DNA of 64,000 nucleotides from Mimachlamys varia. Taxonomy: Eukaryota; Mollusca; Bivalvia; Pectinida; Pectinidae. Below are positions 27,200 through 40,700 of the stretch, piece by piece. Below the pieces are notes generated by a model. The model was not told where the DNA came from. It did not search any database and saw only the letters and a list, made by a program, of their open reading frames with translations. Positions within the stretch are counted from its first letter, which is position 1; the number at the start of each line of letters is the position of its first letter. The stretch covers positions 29,944,229 to 30,008,228 of the forward strand of contig OX392533.1 in the NCBI GenBank assembly GCA_947623455.1. Direction: 5' to 3'. The position numbers and the translations under genes were made by a program.

Positions 27200-29155
27200 G
27201 TACTGTCGACCAGTTCGAGGAAGTGACAGTTATTTCACAGTAAATAGAAAATGATTGACTGTTCCATGTGAAAATCAGGCTGTTTCGGCTCTAATTGGCA
27301 AACGGAATTTCGAAATGTACAGTTTAAATTTTAGCCAATGTGTCTCGCTTGCCGTGTCGTGTCGCCAAAGGAACGGATCGCATTTCCGACGTCTCCATGG
27401 TTATCATTATTTCGTATTGAAAAGAAAAAAAACTACAAATAGAGTATCGGGCTAGAGTTGGGTGGGTGAGTTTCGGGAGAGGGTTGAGCGGGTTCAGCGA
27501 TGTAAAACCTCACACAAACAAAGGACCTGTTGGGGAGATTGACGTCTTACGTTACAGCGCTGGTACTGTCACCGAGGCGCCAGATCGCGAGAGAGTCAAT
27601 TATTTATATTATCGCCGATTCCCGCTGTTTGTATTTGTAAAACATTTCATTGACGTCTTTTTTTGTGTGAAAATAAACTATTTACAGATAACTAGCATAG
27701 TGAACTGGCCTGCGGCGTTTTTAGAGATTAAACACATAAGTTCAATCAGATCAATTATCTGCGGTCCGTGTTCGTCCTGAAATACGTGTTCCCCAACATT
27801 TAATGTGTTTTTATATTTAAACTGCCAATATAAAGCTTGGGTATAACTCATTAGGGTATGTGAAATACTATCTTCGATCAACAGTAATGGTTAAAAGGTT
27901 TTTGATTACTTCTCTAAAATTGCCAAAAAAGTACATAGATTCGTATTTGATCAGCTAATGTCGACCTATTTTCTTTCATATTAAAACTGAAAATTCAGCA
28001 AGAATTCGTGATACTCTGGAATTAAAACAAGCAAACGAAAAAAATGACGGTTTGATAATTAATTCATTTTACCGGTCGTTTCATTCACGTTAAAACGATA
28101 GAATGTGACGGTTATCAGCCGAGATGCCCGATAGACTTAGTCACGTGATGACTTCCGATTCCGTTTTTTGACACAGGTAACACATGATCTACCTGTCACC
28201 GATCCCAATTTTTAGACAGGTAACGTCCGATATCGATCATAGAACAGGTGAATCAATCAATCAATCACAGGTTTTACAAATCAATAACGGTTGTAATAGT
28301 ACATACTACAAGTCACGAAATCCGTAGGCACCAGCAGAGATATGTTACCAAACACTTTGGTAGATTACGCTATTGGAACAAATCTTTTTATTCGGCGGTT
28401 TGAAATTATGGAAAAAATATATATATATTGAAAATTTAAAGAAATTTACAAGAAGTCAAATAGAACTGTAGCCTAAAGCAGAGGTTTTTTCATCTCTGCC
28501 GAAAGAAGATTCGACAATGCGCTGTGATTCATTGTAAAGTGGGATTATAATAGATATAATCTTAAATGTCTGCAGGTCAAGTATGAATGTTTGAAAGACG
28601 CTAAAAGAGTGAATGTGGCGCCTATAAACTATACTTAATGTTGTGTAACTATGAATCTGAACTGTCAAAAAGTCGGGGGGGGGGGGGCGGATAGAAAAAC
28701 TACGAACAAGATGAAGAATCGGAATACAAGAGAAGTGGATCAGCCCCCGCCCTCCCTACCCCCGGCCCACCACAAATGCAAATTACTTAGGCATATTAAA
28801 TATAGGTCGATGTATTTTTTTCAGTAATCAGTATAGTTAATATCTTAATTAATGACCTCAGTAACCAGTAGTTTCAGATTATCTCATTATTACCTACATC
28901 AGCTTTCGTTTCCTGCCAAAAGAGCACGTTATATGATGAAATTAACTTAAGAGTTATTAGTTCTGTACAACCATTCATGAATCAACATCGTTATGGAATA
29001 TGTATGAGTAATTAATAAACCTGAAAAAAAACAGATTACCCATTATGAAAGTGATTATGATTTGATGGTTATGACGGCGGTGCTTGGCGCCAAAGTTGGT
29101 GGTCATGGTAAAAAGTGATGCCAGTATGTCATGTTTTGTTTGTGAAATCAATGGT
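27200..29155. other. Intergenic, no gene recognised
   Basis: No recognisable exon. Contains a 13-G run at 28675-28687 and a CT-rich stretch after it. Confidence 0.35.
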
Positions 29156-29159
29156 TAAT

Positions 29160-29955
29160 TTTTTTTCTTATGGTTATGAGTTATAAAGTTATGTAGGTAA
29201 TTACGAGCTCAGAGTTATTTAAGTGCATAATTGTGAGTTTATGGTTACGTGGGTCGTTAAGCGTTAATGGTTTTGAGTTAATATTTATATAGGCATTTAT
29301 GAGTTCACACAAATACAGGTAGTCGTGAGTTAATAGTGTTACGGGTTGATGGTTATGGAAGTAGATATGAGCCAATTGTTATGAGTTGGTGGTTATGAGA
29401 TAATGATTACAAATTAATGGCTATGATTTATGATAACGAGTCGATGGCTATGAGTTAATGGTTATGAGTTAATGACTGAGTTAATGGTTATGAGTTAATG
29501 ACTACGGATTAATAGCTGAGTTAATGGTTATGAGTTAATGACTACGGATTAATAAGTGAGTTAATGGTTATGATTTAATGACTACGGATTAATGACTGAG
29601 TTAATGGTTATGAGTTAATGGTTATGAGTTAATGGTTATGAGTTAATGGTTATGAGTTAATGACTACGGATTAATAGCTGAGTTAATGGTTATGAGTTAA
29701 TGACTACGGATTAATGACTGAGTTAATGGTTATGAGTTAATGACTACGGATTAATGACTGAGTTAATGGTTATGAGTTAATGACTACGGATTAATGACTG
29801 AGTTAATGGCTATGAGTTAATGACTACGGATTGATGGCTGAGTTAATTGTTATGCGTTATTTACGGATTAATGGTTATAAGTTAACATTTTAACAATAAT
29901 ATAGGCGGTTTATACTTGACGACAATGTTGATGGTTATGAGTTACTATAGTAATG
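29160..29955. repeat. GAGTTAATGGTTAT / 40-bp composite minisatellite
   Basis: The homogeneous core (about 29440-29840) alternates GGTTATGAGTTAATGACTAC and GGATTAATGACTGAGTTAAT, giving a 40-bp compound unit, with stretches of the simple 14-bp unit GAGTTAATGGTTAT near 29600-29660. The left edge from 29160 is strongly diverged but still shows GAGTTA/GGTTAT at similar spacing. Confidence 0.9.
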
Positions 29956-29959
29956 TAAG

Positions 29960-31160
29960 TTTGCTTTTTTTTTTACTTATCAATGGTTTGTAGAAAGTGT
30001 AAAGGATCTCACAAAGTCTTACTACCTATCATTACAACATATTTAGAATTTCTTATGAGAAGACATCGTCGGTCCGGTCGAGAGAAACGTGCGCGCACTG
30101 TTCCCACAGGATTGAGCTTGTGGTGACCGACCTTACACTTAATAGGTAATTAAACGACGATAAATGTAAAGTGATTTCCCTAACAAACATTTTAATTTCT
30201 TCAATTTATATACCACGTTTATTTAAGATTGTACCGTCGAACAGCAAAATAATGCTTTATCTTAAAAGTACATTAATTTAAAGTAAAGTTCCCCTTTAGT
30301 AGTCAAGGCAATCTTCTGAGAAGAAATATTCTATCCATCGAAGACTGTGCGGAATAGAAATCCAAACGTTTTAATATTAGTGATGGTTTTCACCAATCGC
30401 CGAAGCTTTAGTAGAGATTCGTGTTGGACTATTTTCTCTCCTGTAGTAGAGTTAGTTAATTAAAAGTTACAAGAGGTATATAGGGACTGTAGCGCTCACA
30501 TTGGGCAGGCCTTCGATGGAATGTGTTTCAATTGACATATTGGTTTAATCAAAATGGATAGCACTTAATAAACTACATTTCATAATTCATCGATATGCAT
30601 GTTCCTAATAGCACCAACATAGAACGTATGAATCTTTAAGGGAAACTTTTCTTTTCTCTTCAATAGAAACAACAGCAGGACGATGTGGCAATCCACGACA
30701 GGTTAGGTACTCATATACGTAGAAAATAAGTCGTCTCCCCTTCAACGTACTTTCTGTGTTTCAAGTAGGGAATATCTTCACGGGAACGCATATCCGACAA
30801 CTCCACGTGGGTATCGATGTCTGTTCATAGAATAATGACACAAAGACTGAGCAAAAAAAAAATCCATCGGCAGATCTCATTTAGTTTGTAAATCTAAAGA
30901 CTTTTTGGACTTAAAGATAAACCACAGTTGCTTGAATAATGTAATACATTACTGTAATGGGAAGCTCATTTCACACATATATATTTATCATTTACTGACA
31001 AAACTCGAGCAACTGTGATCGAACCATCACCTTCCGTCTTGTTCAGAAGCAAATAGAGCGACAACATAACAGTCCGAGTCCAGGATTCAGATCTCGGGAC
31101 AAGCCCCGGAATACTTCTTACATCAACTTTGATTTGGAGAATAAAATACACAAGACAAAA
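29960..31160. other. Intergenic, no gene recognised
   Basis: No recognisable exon or clear repeat. It lies downstream of the TOP1 gene. Confidence 0.35.
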
Positions 31161-31164
31161 TTAA

Positions 31165-34100
31165 TAGTTCAAGTAATTTTATTCACGTCATCACAACTAC
31201 GTGTAAAACATGTGCTTGGTCACTGACGGTTAGGTTCTGTAAAGTAGGGCCAACAGAGGTTTTCCGGCAGGGGCAGTTAACCTGAGAATAACTGTTCTGT
31301 TCACAGTCCAAGGGAGATAATTAAAATAAGTTGCTTCATGATTGGAACAGTTCAACGTTTATGCATTTCATACATCTTTATTGCATCATGTCAAGGAGAA
31401 AAAAACGTGTGTGACACAGAGATGTAGAAGACACTTTGTTACATGATCAATTCTGAAAACATACAATATCTTTAAATCATGTGTACTTACCCTGACAAAA
31501 GGACAAAGAAAAATGGGTTACTATGCAAATATTATATTATTCACTAAAACACAGTGTTTAGTGATACTTAATAATCTCCTCATTTCTTTGTCAATTCAAG
31601 GCAAATAAGCTTGCCCAGTCTTCAAAACTCTACACACTTAAAAAAAGGAAATGGGAAAGTCTACAGAAATATATATATTTTTTTGGAATTGCAGCAAAAA
31701 ATACATGATGTATATATTACAAAAATGTAGTATGATCACATTAATTTGCACACATTTACCTTTAATGAAGACAAATATTGACACAAAACTGTTGTTGACG
31801 ACAAAGAATAATTCACCAGTACACGACACAATTATATGTTTCCAGTTTTACACATAATTTCACTTGATCAATTATGGATAAAATATGGAATCCACTTCGC
31901 TTCCTAACCCTCAGCTCCCAAACCCTTCCCTATCCCATGGACCATACTGGGATTAGTGAAAGAGAATCCCCTATCTCCACGATCCCAAACCCTACTCTTG
32001 CCTCTGGACACTTCCTGGACTAATCAAACTGAATTCCCAAACCTCCAGATTCCCAGGCCCCACTTTTGCCTCCAGACCCTACCTGGATGAGTCCCATGAA
32101 TTCTCAAGCATTTTAGTCTATTGAAACACCAGCTTTATCATGTGCTGGGATGTGCGCATCACATAAAAACTTCCGACTAAGGAGTAAAATTCTGTGACAA
32201 GAAAACAAGTGTTACCTATGTTGCGGACATAAAAGAGATGTCAATGACCTCAATGCCATCCAAACACTTCGATGACCGGATCTCGTCGCCATGTCAACAG
32301 GACCAGATCTCGTCGCCATGTCAACAGGACAAGATTTGGTAAATACTAAAAGAAGACATTACTAAAACTTCCTCCTGGACTCTTGCTGATAAAGTTTCTG
32401 ATTCATGTAGGTAAAAACTTCAGCATAGTGTGTCGATATATGGAACCTTTGTCATATAACTACTGACAGACGAACAAACATAACCTAGAAACAATGAGGC
32501 AAATTTCTCTGCTGTTACACGCAAGTCATGATTTAAAACTCAAGAACAATTCGTAAAATAAAAACATAAAACAAACTGAGTGCTGTACACAAAATACGTA
32601 ACAAATAGGCATCCTTAACTCATTCACCCCTCAAGATACATTTGAACCCTTCCACTTCAAAGGCTGGATATTTCATTATGAAATTTCAGGGGTGAACGAG
32701 TTAAAGTTGCTGTTCAACACTCAAAACAACTTGTTCCTTAGGTCCATTTACTTTTTAACAAAATTTGTTAACATCATAAAACCTTTGTGTGTCTTCGTAA
32801 TGGGCAACAGAAGCATTTAACAATGCAGCCAATTATACTTTACACGGTACACCGTCCCAATTACAACCATGCTCCTTATTATATATATAGGGTCGTCATA
32901 CAATCATACATGTGTACCAGAGATAACAGTAATTTATCAATTCATTAACTACCATAGTTCTAACCGGACTGACCCAGTATTTTATTTGGTTAGGCTTAAA
33001 TGCGATCGATATTGGGGGTGAATGAAATAAACTTTTCAATAAAAAAAAAACCTGTTGAACATGAGAAATGTCTGTATAAATATTTAATGAGATCGCCTGA
33101 AAACTAACAATAATGCCCCCTCACTTCATCCCAAAATAATGGAGTTTTGGACAACCTTTCCTTCTTAACAGAGAGAAAAAATATTTTTGATCAGTTCATA
33201 AAGTATTACCATGAAAAAATATTCGCAAAAGATTTCAACAATGTATCAGCCATTTAACTTGTCTCATCCTGAAAGTTACAAATGAAATCTTAATTTATGA
33301 AAATAGTTTATTGAACAAATTTTACAAGAAAATTTTCCCTAAATTATGGATTTTGGATATACTATCCCAAATGAGAAATCATTGACTTAACATATCAAAT
33401 AGCACAATGGTTGAAAATCTTGTTTAAGTTGCCCCTACTCTTTCCCTTTGTCTTAAAAGGAAGTTGTCCCAGTGAGCTATTCTCAAGATTCAATAACATA
33501 CATGCACATTTCTTTGCATATTATGTTTTTTTTCGCATCTCATCAGGATAAACCATTTACAAATACCAGCAATGCACTCACAGCCTTGCGTTTACTGAAA
33601 GCCTAGTATCAGACTGGTCTGATGATGTTTCTCTCCACACATCACAAGTATAATCGGGTGGACCAATGTGAACTCAGTTTTGACAACCAATTCATTCTTG
33701 CATATATATCAAATATCAGTTATCCAACATTTCATCACAATTATGCATCACATACAATTTTTAACAAGACTGATAACCGAGGCAATATTTCATCAAGCGG
33801 AAGTATTAATACTCTGTCTACAAATAAGACATCCCAATGTTTTTTTTCTCTACAAATTAACCTCGGTCAAATTGCACTCTTTGGAAATGTTTTTTTTTTA
33901 CACGGTCAGTAGTCTTTGAATAGGAATGAGGTCCTATATTCCTGAGTAATGCTAGAACAATATCACTGTTTGAAAGCTAATTAAACTCTCATTTATATCC
34001 CCCAAGTGTTTCACATTCAAACTTAATACAACTTTAATAATAAAATGTTATCCATTCCATTCCCGTCACTGTGATCGATTATAAAATATTTGATTAACAC

Positions 34101-34686
34101 TCTGAGACAGGCGAGAGATTCGGATGTTTGTGATTGTATTTACTGTTACATCGAAGGTGGTTTATTTTACCAACTTTAATACATGTATATACATGGTGTA
34201 TATTATACATACAGAAATTTATATTATAATTTTATATACAGAATACTCCAATTCAGTTAACTTATGATATACAAATTATTTTAAAACATACATTCTTTTA
34301 AAAAAGAATAAAAATCTTCAGTTGTTCTGAAAGAAATCTGTACGTGAACTTGAATAAAATGCTCTTTGAATCAGATTTGAGTACAGTTTATTTAAAGATC
34401 AACACCATTTTTCTAAAAAAAAAAAAAAATAAAGCATCACACAAATATAATTTCATTCGACTCTAAAATAAAAGTATTTAGCGTGTGATAGACGATCTAA
34501 GATTGAATAAATAAGTAACTTATGAAGGGTACATTAAAATGCCTGGTCAGAGTACACATTCACTTAACATCTAAAACAGTCTTACAATCTTCTCCCTTTC
34601 ACCCTGATATAAATCTCTGTCAGACATCAAAACAAACAAGGAAAATGTGATAGGTTGATAATGGCGGTCTATGGCATGGTGAAACG
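31165..34686 (-). other. TOP1: Probable TOP1 3' UTR and downstream DNA
   Basis: Follows the TOP1 stop codon and holds no recognisable exon. Several AATAAA signals occur on the minus strand (for example at 34387, 33307 and 31178-31183), so the true cleavage site cannot be chosen from sequence alone. It includes a small palindromic element at 32615-32704 and a short duplication at about 32276-32336. Confidence 0.3.
32615..32704. mobile_element. 90-bp foldback MITE
   Basis: Ends are TTAACTCATTCACCCCT (32615-32631) and AGGGGTGAACGAGTTAA (32688-32704), inverted matches with one mismatch, enclosing about 56 bp. Confidence 0.55.
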
Positions 34687-34789
34687 TTAAAACACAAAAT
34701 CCTCATCGGCCATGTCGATAGCCCATCTGAATTTGTCTCTCTGAGTTTTGTTGTAGATCTTTTCTATTGGAACTTCCCACTTCTTGCAC
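34687..34789 (-). CDS. TOP1: TOP1 exon 20, C-terminus and stop (residues 914-947)
   Basis: Encodes [20 protein letters not shown] then [13 protein letters not shown] and TAA at 34689-34687. Ends like vertebrate TOP1 (acidic DMADED then aromatic residue). Confidence 0.98.
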
Positions 34790-37700
34790 CTGAAAATGAT
34801 ATAAAATGATGAGCGTTTTGTTATACATACCAGTACAACGAGTGGTTGTTGGATATGGAATTTATTTCACTTGGGTTAATTATTTTTTAAAAGTTACAAA
34901 AGACACGAGCTTTAGCGAGTGTCTTTTGTAACTTTTAAAAAATAATTAACGAGAGTGAGATAAATTCCGTATCAAATAACCAAGAGTCGTGTGACCTTTT
35001 TCTACCACAATATTAAATCGGCAGTGTCAGTGTTGATTTTTGGAGTGAACCGCGGACTATTTGCGCGAAAACGCATCATCTCGCATATATTCCCGCCAAG
35101 TTGTGACGTCGTCAACAATCATGATGTCCGGTCAGAGTTCAACTTCTCAACCAATCAAAAGTCTGGAAGGTCATATTCCACTAGTGGAATATAACATATA
35201 TTTATCCAACAGCAAGCACGTTTATCCAATGGTCTGAGAGTGGAATAACACGGGGTATTGTGGTAGAAATATATATATACCAAAATTGATCCAGACTTTT
35301 TGAATTAATTAACAAAATACTGTGAAAGTACTTCTTTTGGCACTCTCAAATTTTAATGCATAAACAAATTAAACAGGTAAGCACGATTATGAATTGGCGC
35401 ATTGCTGTAGTAATCAATATACAACAAGAATTACACGTCTCACCTTGCTGGCTTTGTCAATAACATTCAAGTCCAAATGGAATATACAAGTATGACAAAA
35501 TACATTAAGACTCTCTCTGTTCTTGACTGATGTTTTTTTTTCATCAATAGTAAAATCATTTTCAAGAAACACATTAAAGACTCCCTCTGTTCTTGACTGA
35601 TGTTTATTTTCATCAATAGTAAAATCATTTTCAAGAAAGGATCTAAAAGTCAATTTTACAGACATAAAAACAAACATTTGTACACTTACCAAGCGATGGA
35701 TATTCTGGGATCCAAATAATTCAACTTGGAGGTGCCCAATGCTATTTCTTTATTCTCGTCCTGAAAACAATCAACAAGTCAAATCATTTCCTTTAAATCT
35801 GAACTGGAGGCATGATGTAGTGTGGATAGATCTGTTTTATCTGATGTTGCCATTAAAGGCCCAATATACGTAACTTTCGGGAAAACTTGAAGCGAAAATC
35901 AATTTTCCATGAAAAACAATTTATTGTTTTGTAATTGTTGTAGTTTGCTTCTAATTGCATGCAGTGTTTGAACTAGTATGTATAATAGCCAAATTTTGAT
36001 GTATTTCAAGAAAATTAATGCTTAAAATACGCACATACTCAAGTTTATCTGGAACACGGAAGCCTTATCTTTTAACAATGACTTTCTTCTACAAAGACCA
36101 CTCAAGTAAAGGAACTAAGGAACAGAAAATGCTAGTCATCCTCGATATCCAGAGGTTACCTTATTTATGCTCTCAACACCCCTGGAATATGTCATAGCAA
36201 AACTGCAGACTGTGTGTGCATCAACTTGTTGAACAGGCAAGAAGACTGGTTCAACCCTTTCATGTACATTGAAAGAATCTCCTGGTCACATAACGGTAAA
36301 CATCGACAATCTTTGAAGTCAACCCTTTGATGTACACTGAAAGAATCTCCTGGTCACATAACGGTAAACATTGACAAGCTTTGAAGTCAGCTGCGGCTCC
36401 ATCATAATCTTCGAAAGAAGGGCATCAGCCTAGCGATTGGGTAAGTTTTTGCCTTCAGTTTTACAATGACATTTCCTAGGGGTGAAGAGAGAGTAGATGA
36501 CTAAAACCTCTGGATATCAAGGATGATATCCATGAAATTCATTCATGCACCAATTATAAAATTCTAATTTGCAGGAGAACAACTCTTAAAGGGTTATTTA
36601 CCTTGTCTGTGGCCTGCACCTCCAGTTTAACAAGTTGATCTTCCAGTCTAGCAACAGCCTTCTTCTTCAACTCCAACACCCTGTGGACAAACCACATAAT
36701 GTTACTGACAAAACATATAGACGATGTATATGCTACTTTACCACATAAACATGTGAAGATCCCGTCCTTTTTAGGATTACAATGTTGACAATTTAGCTAC
36801 TATATGCATTGCTTTGTAAAAGGAAGACAGCCTTGTGCTAGTACACTGAAGTTTGCTTGTGGGTTACTTTCATCACTAGACAGAGTTGCAAAGCAGACAT
36901 AAACATATAAAAGTGTTTTTTCAAACTTTTATCCCCCTTTTCTTTTATTTAATTTTTCAAAATTCAAAAGTTGGAAACAAATCTATGCACTTTTATTACA
37001 TCATATTATTAACAACAACTTATCACCATTTGACACTCAATCTTTTTTATCAAAAATTCAAGCTTTGATTTTATCTACAGAAGCTACCATATCTAAAAGG
37101 AACACCATCATCTGTTAGAAATAGACAGGTCTGCAGTTTGAAAGATTGGCAGAATGTTCAAATTCAAGGGAAATAACTCTAAAATTGACATCTATACATA
37201 CTTTCTGTTCTTTTCCGATTTGACAGCCTTGTAATCAGCCTTGGCCGTCTTAAGCTGCTTTTTGCTGTCTCGTATTGTGTCCTTCTTAGCGTCAATCTAT
37301 CAAAACAAAACAAAACAGGACTTGCAATGCATCATGAATTTTAAAATTATTTACAGTAATGGAAAGGTTTTACTATAAAGCACTGGTGTATCACTAGAAA
37401 TTCATAAGATAACACAATTTTTGGAACAGATAATCACGCCTACACTGCTATATATAATTCAAGTATGAAATATCAAAATAATTTCAAATTAAGATAATTA
37501 TCACTATTCAAAACAGCACAATTCAAGTTATACAGAACAATATGCATCCTACAGACCTTGTTCTGCAGGTTTTCCATCTGTTTGCTGAAATTCTTTGGTA
37601 CAGCACGCTGATGGTTACAAAGTACAGCTACAGCCCTGTTGGCTCGATTGTACGAAAGTAGTTTGGCTGGTACTGGGTCCTCCTCTACAATACACAACCA

Positions 37701-40700
37701 ATCATAAAATAGATTACAGCTCAACCAATGACAAAGCTCATATCATAAATAACTCAACCAATGACAAAGCTCATATCATACACAGCTCAACGAATGACAA
37801 AGCTCATATCATACAACTCTCAACCAATGACAAAGCTCATATTATACACAGCTCAACCAATGGCAAAGCTCATATCATACACAACTCAACTAATGATAAA
37901 GCTCATATCATACAATACTAAACCAATTAAAGAACAGGTAACAAATGAATTCTATAGATGACTTGAGTAGGTATCAAGCCAAACTTGTCCAATAACACAC
38001 AAGTAAGGAATAAATTCTTTTAATGAAGAACCTGTACATATATCACATAGTCAGCAAACCAAATAATGAGTATACAATAGATACCTTTTATAAAAGTTCT
38101 TTTGATATGCACCATCTACTTTTATTTTGATTCAAATGCATCCACTGTTGATATATATATTTTTTTCTGTATGTTGTTCAGAAAATAAAAGGCAAAAAAT
38201 GATGTTTATTCCATTTATATAGGAGTTATGGTTAAACTTACCCTCTGTCAAAAGGTTGAGCTGCTCCTGAAGTGTGCGAGAGGCATTGAAGGTACGGAAC
38301 ACCTTGGCTGTTAGTCCGTCCATGAGGTCATGTAAATGTTTGTTCAAGATGGTAGTCTGTAATATAAATAGGGAGAATATCATTTCTAAACTATAACTGA
38401 GTGCTCAGTAGATCTGACATAAAAATATTGACATCAAAAACAATATAGTTTTCATGAGGGCATAATACTCAATGCCAGTCCCATGTGACGTTAAATACAT
38501 TCTACGCTAAAGATTTTCCTCAAGTCACCAGACGATTTAAATAATACTTGCATTGAGTCTGTCAAAGTCACCAGCAATTTAAGTAATACTTACATTGAGT
38601 CTGTCAAAGTCACCAGACGATTTAAATTATACTTACATTGAGTCGGTCAAAGAGGTCGTCTCCTGGTTGTTTGTTGTCCATGAAAAGCTGCAGGTTCTTG
38701 AAAACCCTCTTCTCTACAGGCATGCGGTTATAGTAACGGATGGAATCTTTACCGAGGAAGTCAAACTCAACCACATTCTCCTGATCCTCGTATTTCTCGT
38801 GAGTCTTGAGATGTTCCACTCGTAACGAACAACAACCAACAGTATCCGCAGTCTCTCCTTCCTCCTTCTCGTTACCAGCTCTCAGAGCAAGCTTTTCAAG
38901 GAAAAGAAGTATTGAATGATTCATTGGAACCCCCTACTAGATAAGCATTTTAATAAATGGTTATGAAAAATCTTAAAACTGATCTTTTTAACATTCATTA
39001 TTTTTTCATAGATTTTTGCACTATCTTCATTCTCAACATCAGAAGTCATGTAATTATAATCACTTGAATGAAGAATATGAGTGATAACATTTCCTTCAAA
39101 TAATTTTTGTCCTCATTTTGTTACTGGACCAGTGGCTAGAATACAGATAAAGAGATGTTACATTTAAGGTATGGGGTCACCTGCCAGTCCATGTGGGTTT
39201 TCTCCGGGCACTCCAGTTTCCTCCCACAATAAGACGGACCCCTTGTACGCTAACATTTGGGCCAACAAGAGTGATTTATATAAGTTAGATAACTTGTTTC
39301 ATAATTGATGTAAAATAAATAAAGTTTATATTTTATAATATAGCCTCTAAACTAGAACCGGTAGCCATACACATACAAACAATGTCTCGGCTCACAAGAG
39401 GCTATAGGCTAACCCTGTCTTACCTTGTCAATGAAGTACATTGCGACAGCCCTCTGTCGGATCCTCATTTCCTTAGATTTCCAATCCTCCATATAGTTGT
39501 GGCGAATCTTGTCGACACATTTGTGCAGTTTCCTGGCAGTCTCGTATTTCTGCCAATCCTTCTCGCCCTGTTGATGGAGTTATTTTTTTGGATAATATGC
39601 ATTTTTGTAAAACAATTCATTTTAACATAAATAATTGTTTATTTTGACCGTAAAAAAAATCCAGTCGCATGGTGATTTCACACACTAATAATACACAAAA
39701 TTTCCAAATATATTATTTTTCAGCTCTTTTTCATGTGAAAGTTAGAAAATGTTTCGACAGACAGGAATGTGCCTGCTGCCACCATTAAATCTGGATAAAA
39801 CGGGTTTGACAGGCAACAGATTTAAGGATATAGATAGGGGGTAACAAATTTTTTTTTTTGATTTTTTGTTTTTTGCAAAATTGATTACTTATAAACATAC
39901 TACATCATATAACAAAAAGTAATTTTCAAAATTATGTTCCTTAATGTGTCAATTAACGTGATTTAACATTGAACACGCTCATACAGATCAACACGTGGTA
40001 CTGTTTACACCATAAACAGATACATCACACAGTGGCGTGGTCAGTTAAAAAGTCATTAGCCCTGTGCTATGGTGGTGTGAAGTGCTGCGTAATCATGCTG
40101 CTATAATCCATTAAGTCATGGTCAGTCTTTGATGTAATACATACTATAAGAGAGGGGCCGGAGCGTTTCTAATGACCCCTTCATTACATGGGAGGAGCTT
40201 ATCCTATGTCCAGTCTGACATTTCGCGGGAAAGGGGCATTTTCACTGAGAAATATTTTAATATTCATGAATTTCTCAGTTATTTGAACCAATGCATGCTC
40301 TGTTTTTTCGGAGGACAGCTTGATGGATACATGTCTAGTCATGATTAATCGTTTGGTAGGCAGAATCGGTCAGATAAGTGTTAAAACCAGAGATATCCGA
40401 TTTCAAAGAGTGGAAATGGTCTTTAGAGCACTTTCATAAATTCAACAAGTTGTCAACTTCAAACAGCCATAACTTTGGCATCTGTGGACCGATTTCTTCC
40501 AAACTTTGCAGGATTGTTGGGAATGACCTTGTCAACAATAACGTGCCTCAGTTTCTGAAGAATTTAGCTACAACAAGATTTATAACCAATTAAGTGAATT
40601 TGGGCATGAAAATCCCACCCAGAGACCATAAAATCGAAATTACTTCAATTCTAGAACATATAGGAAAAATCTGAGGCACGTTTTTGTAGATGACCTTTCT

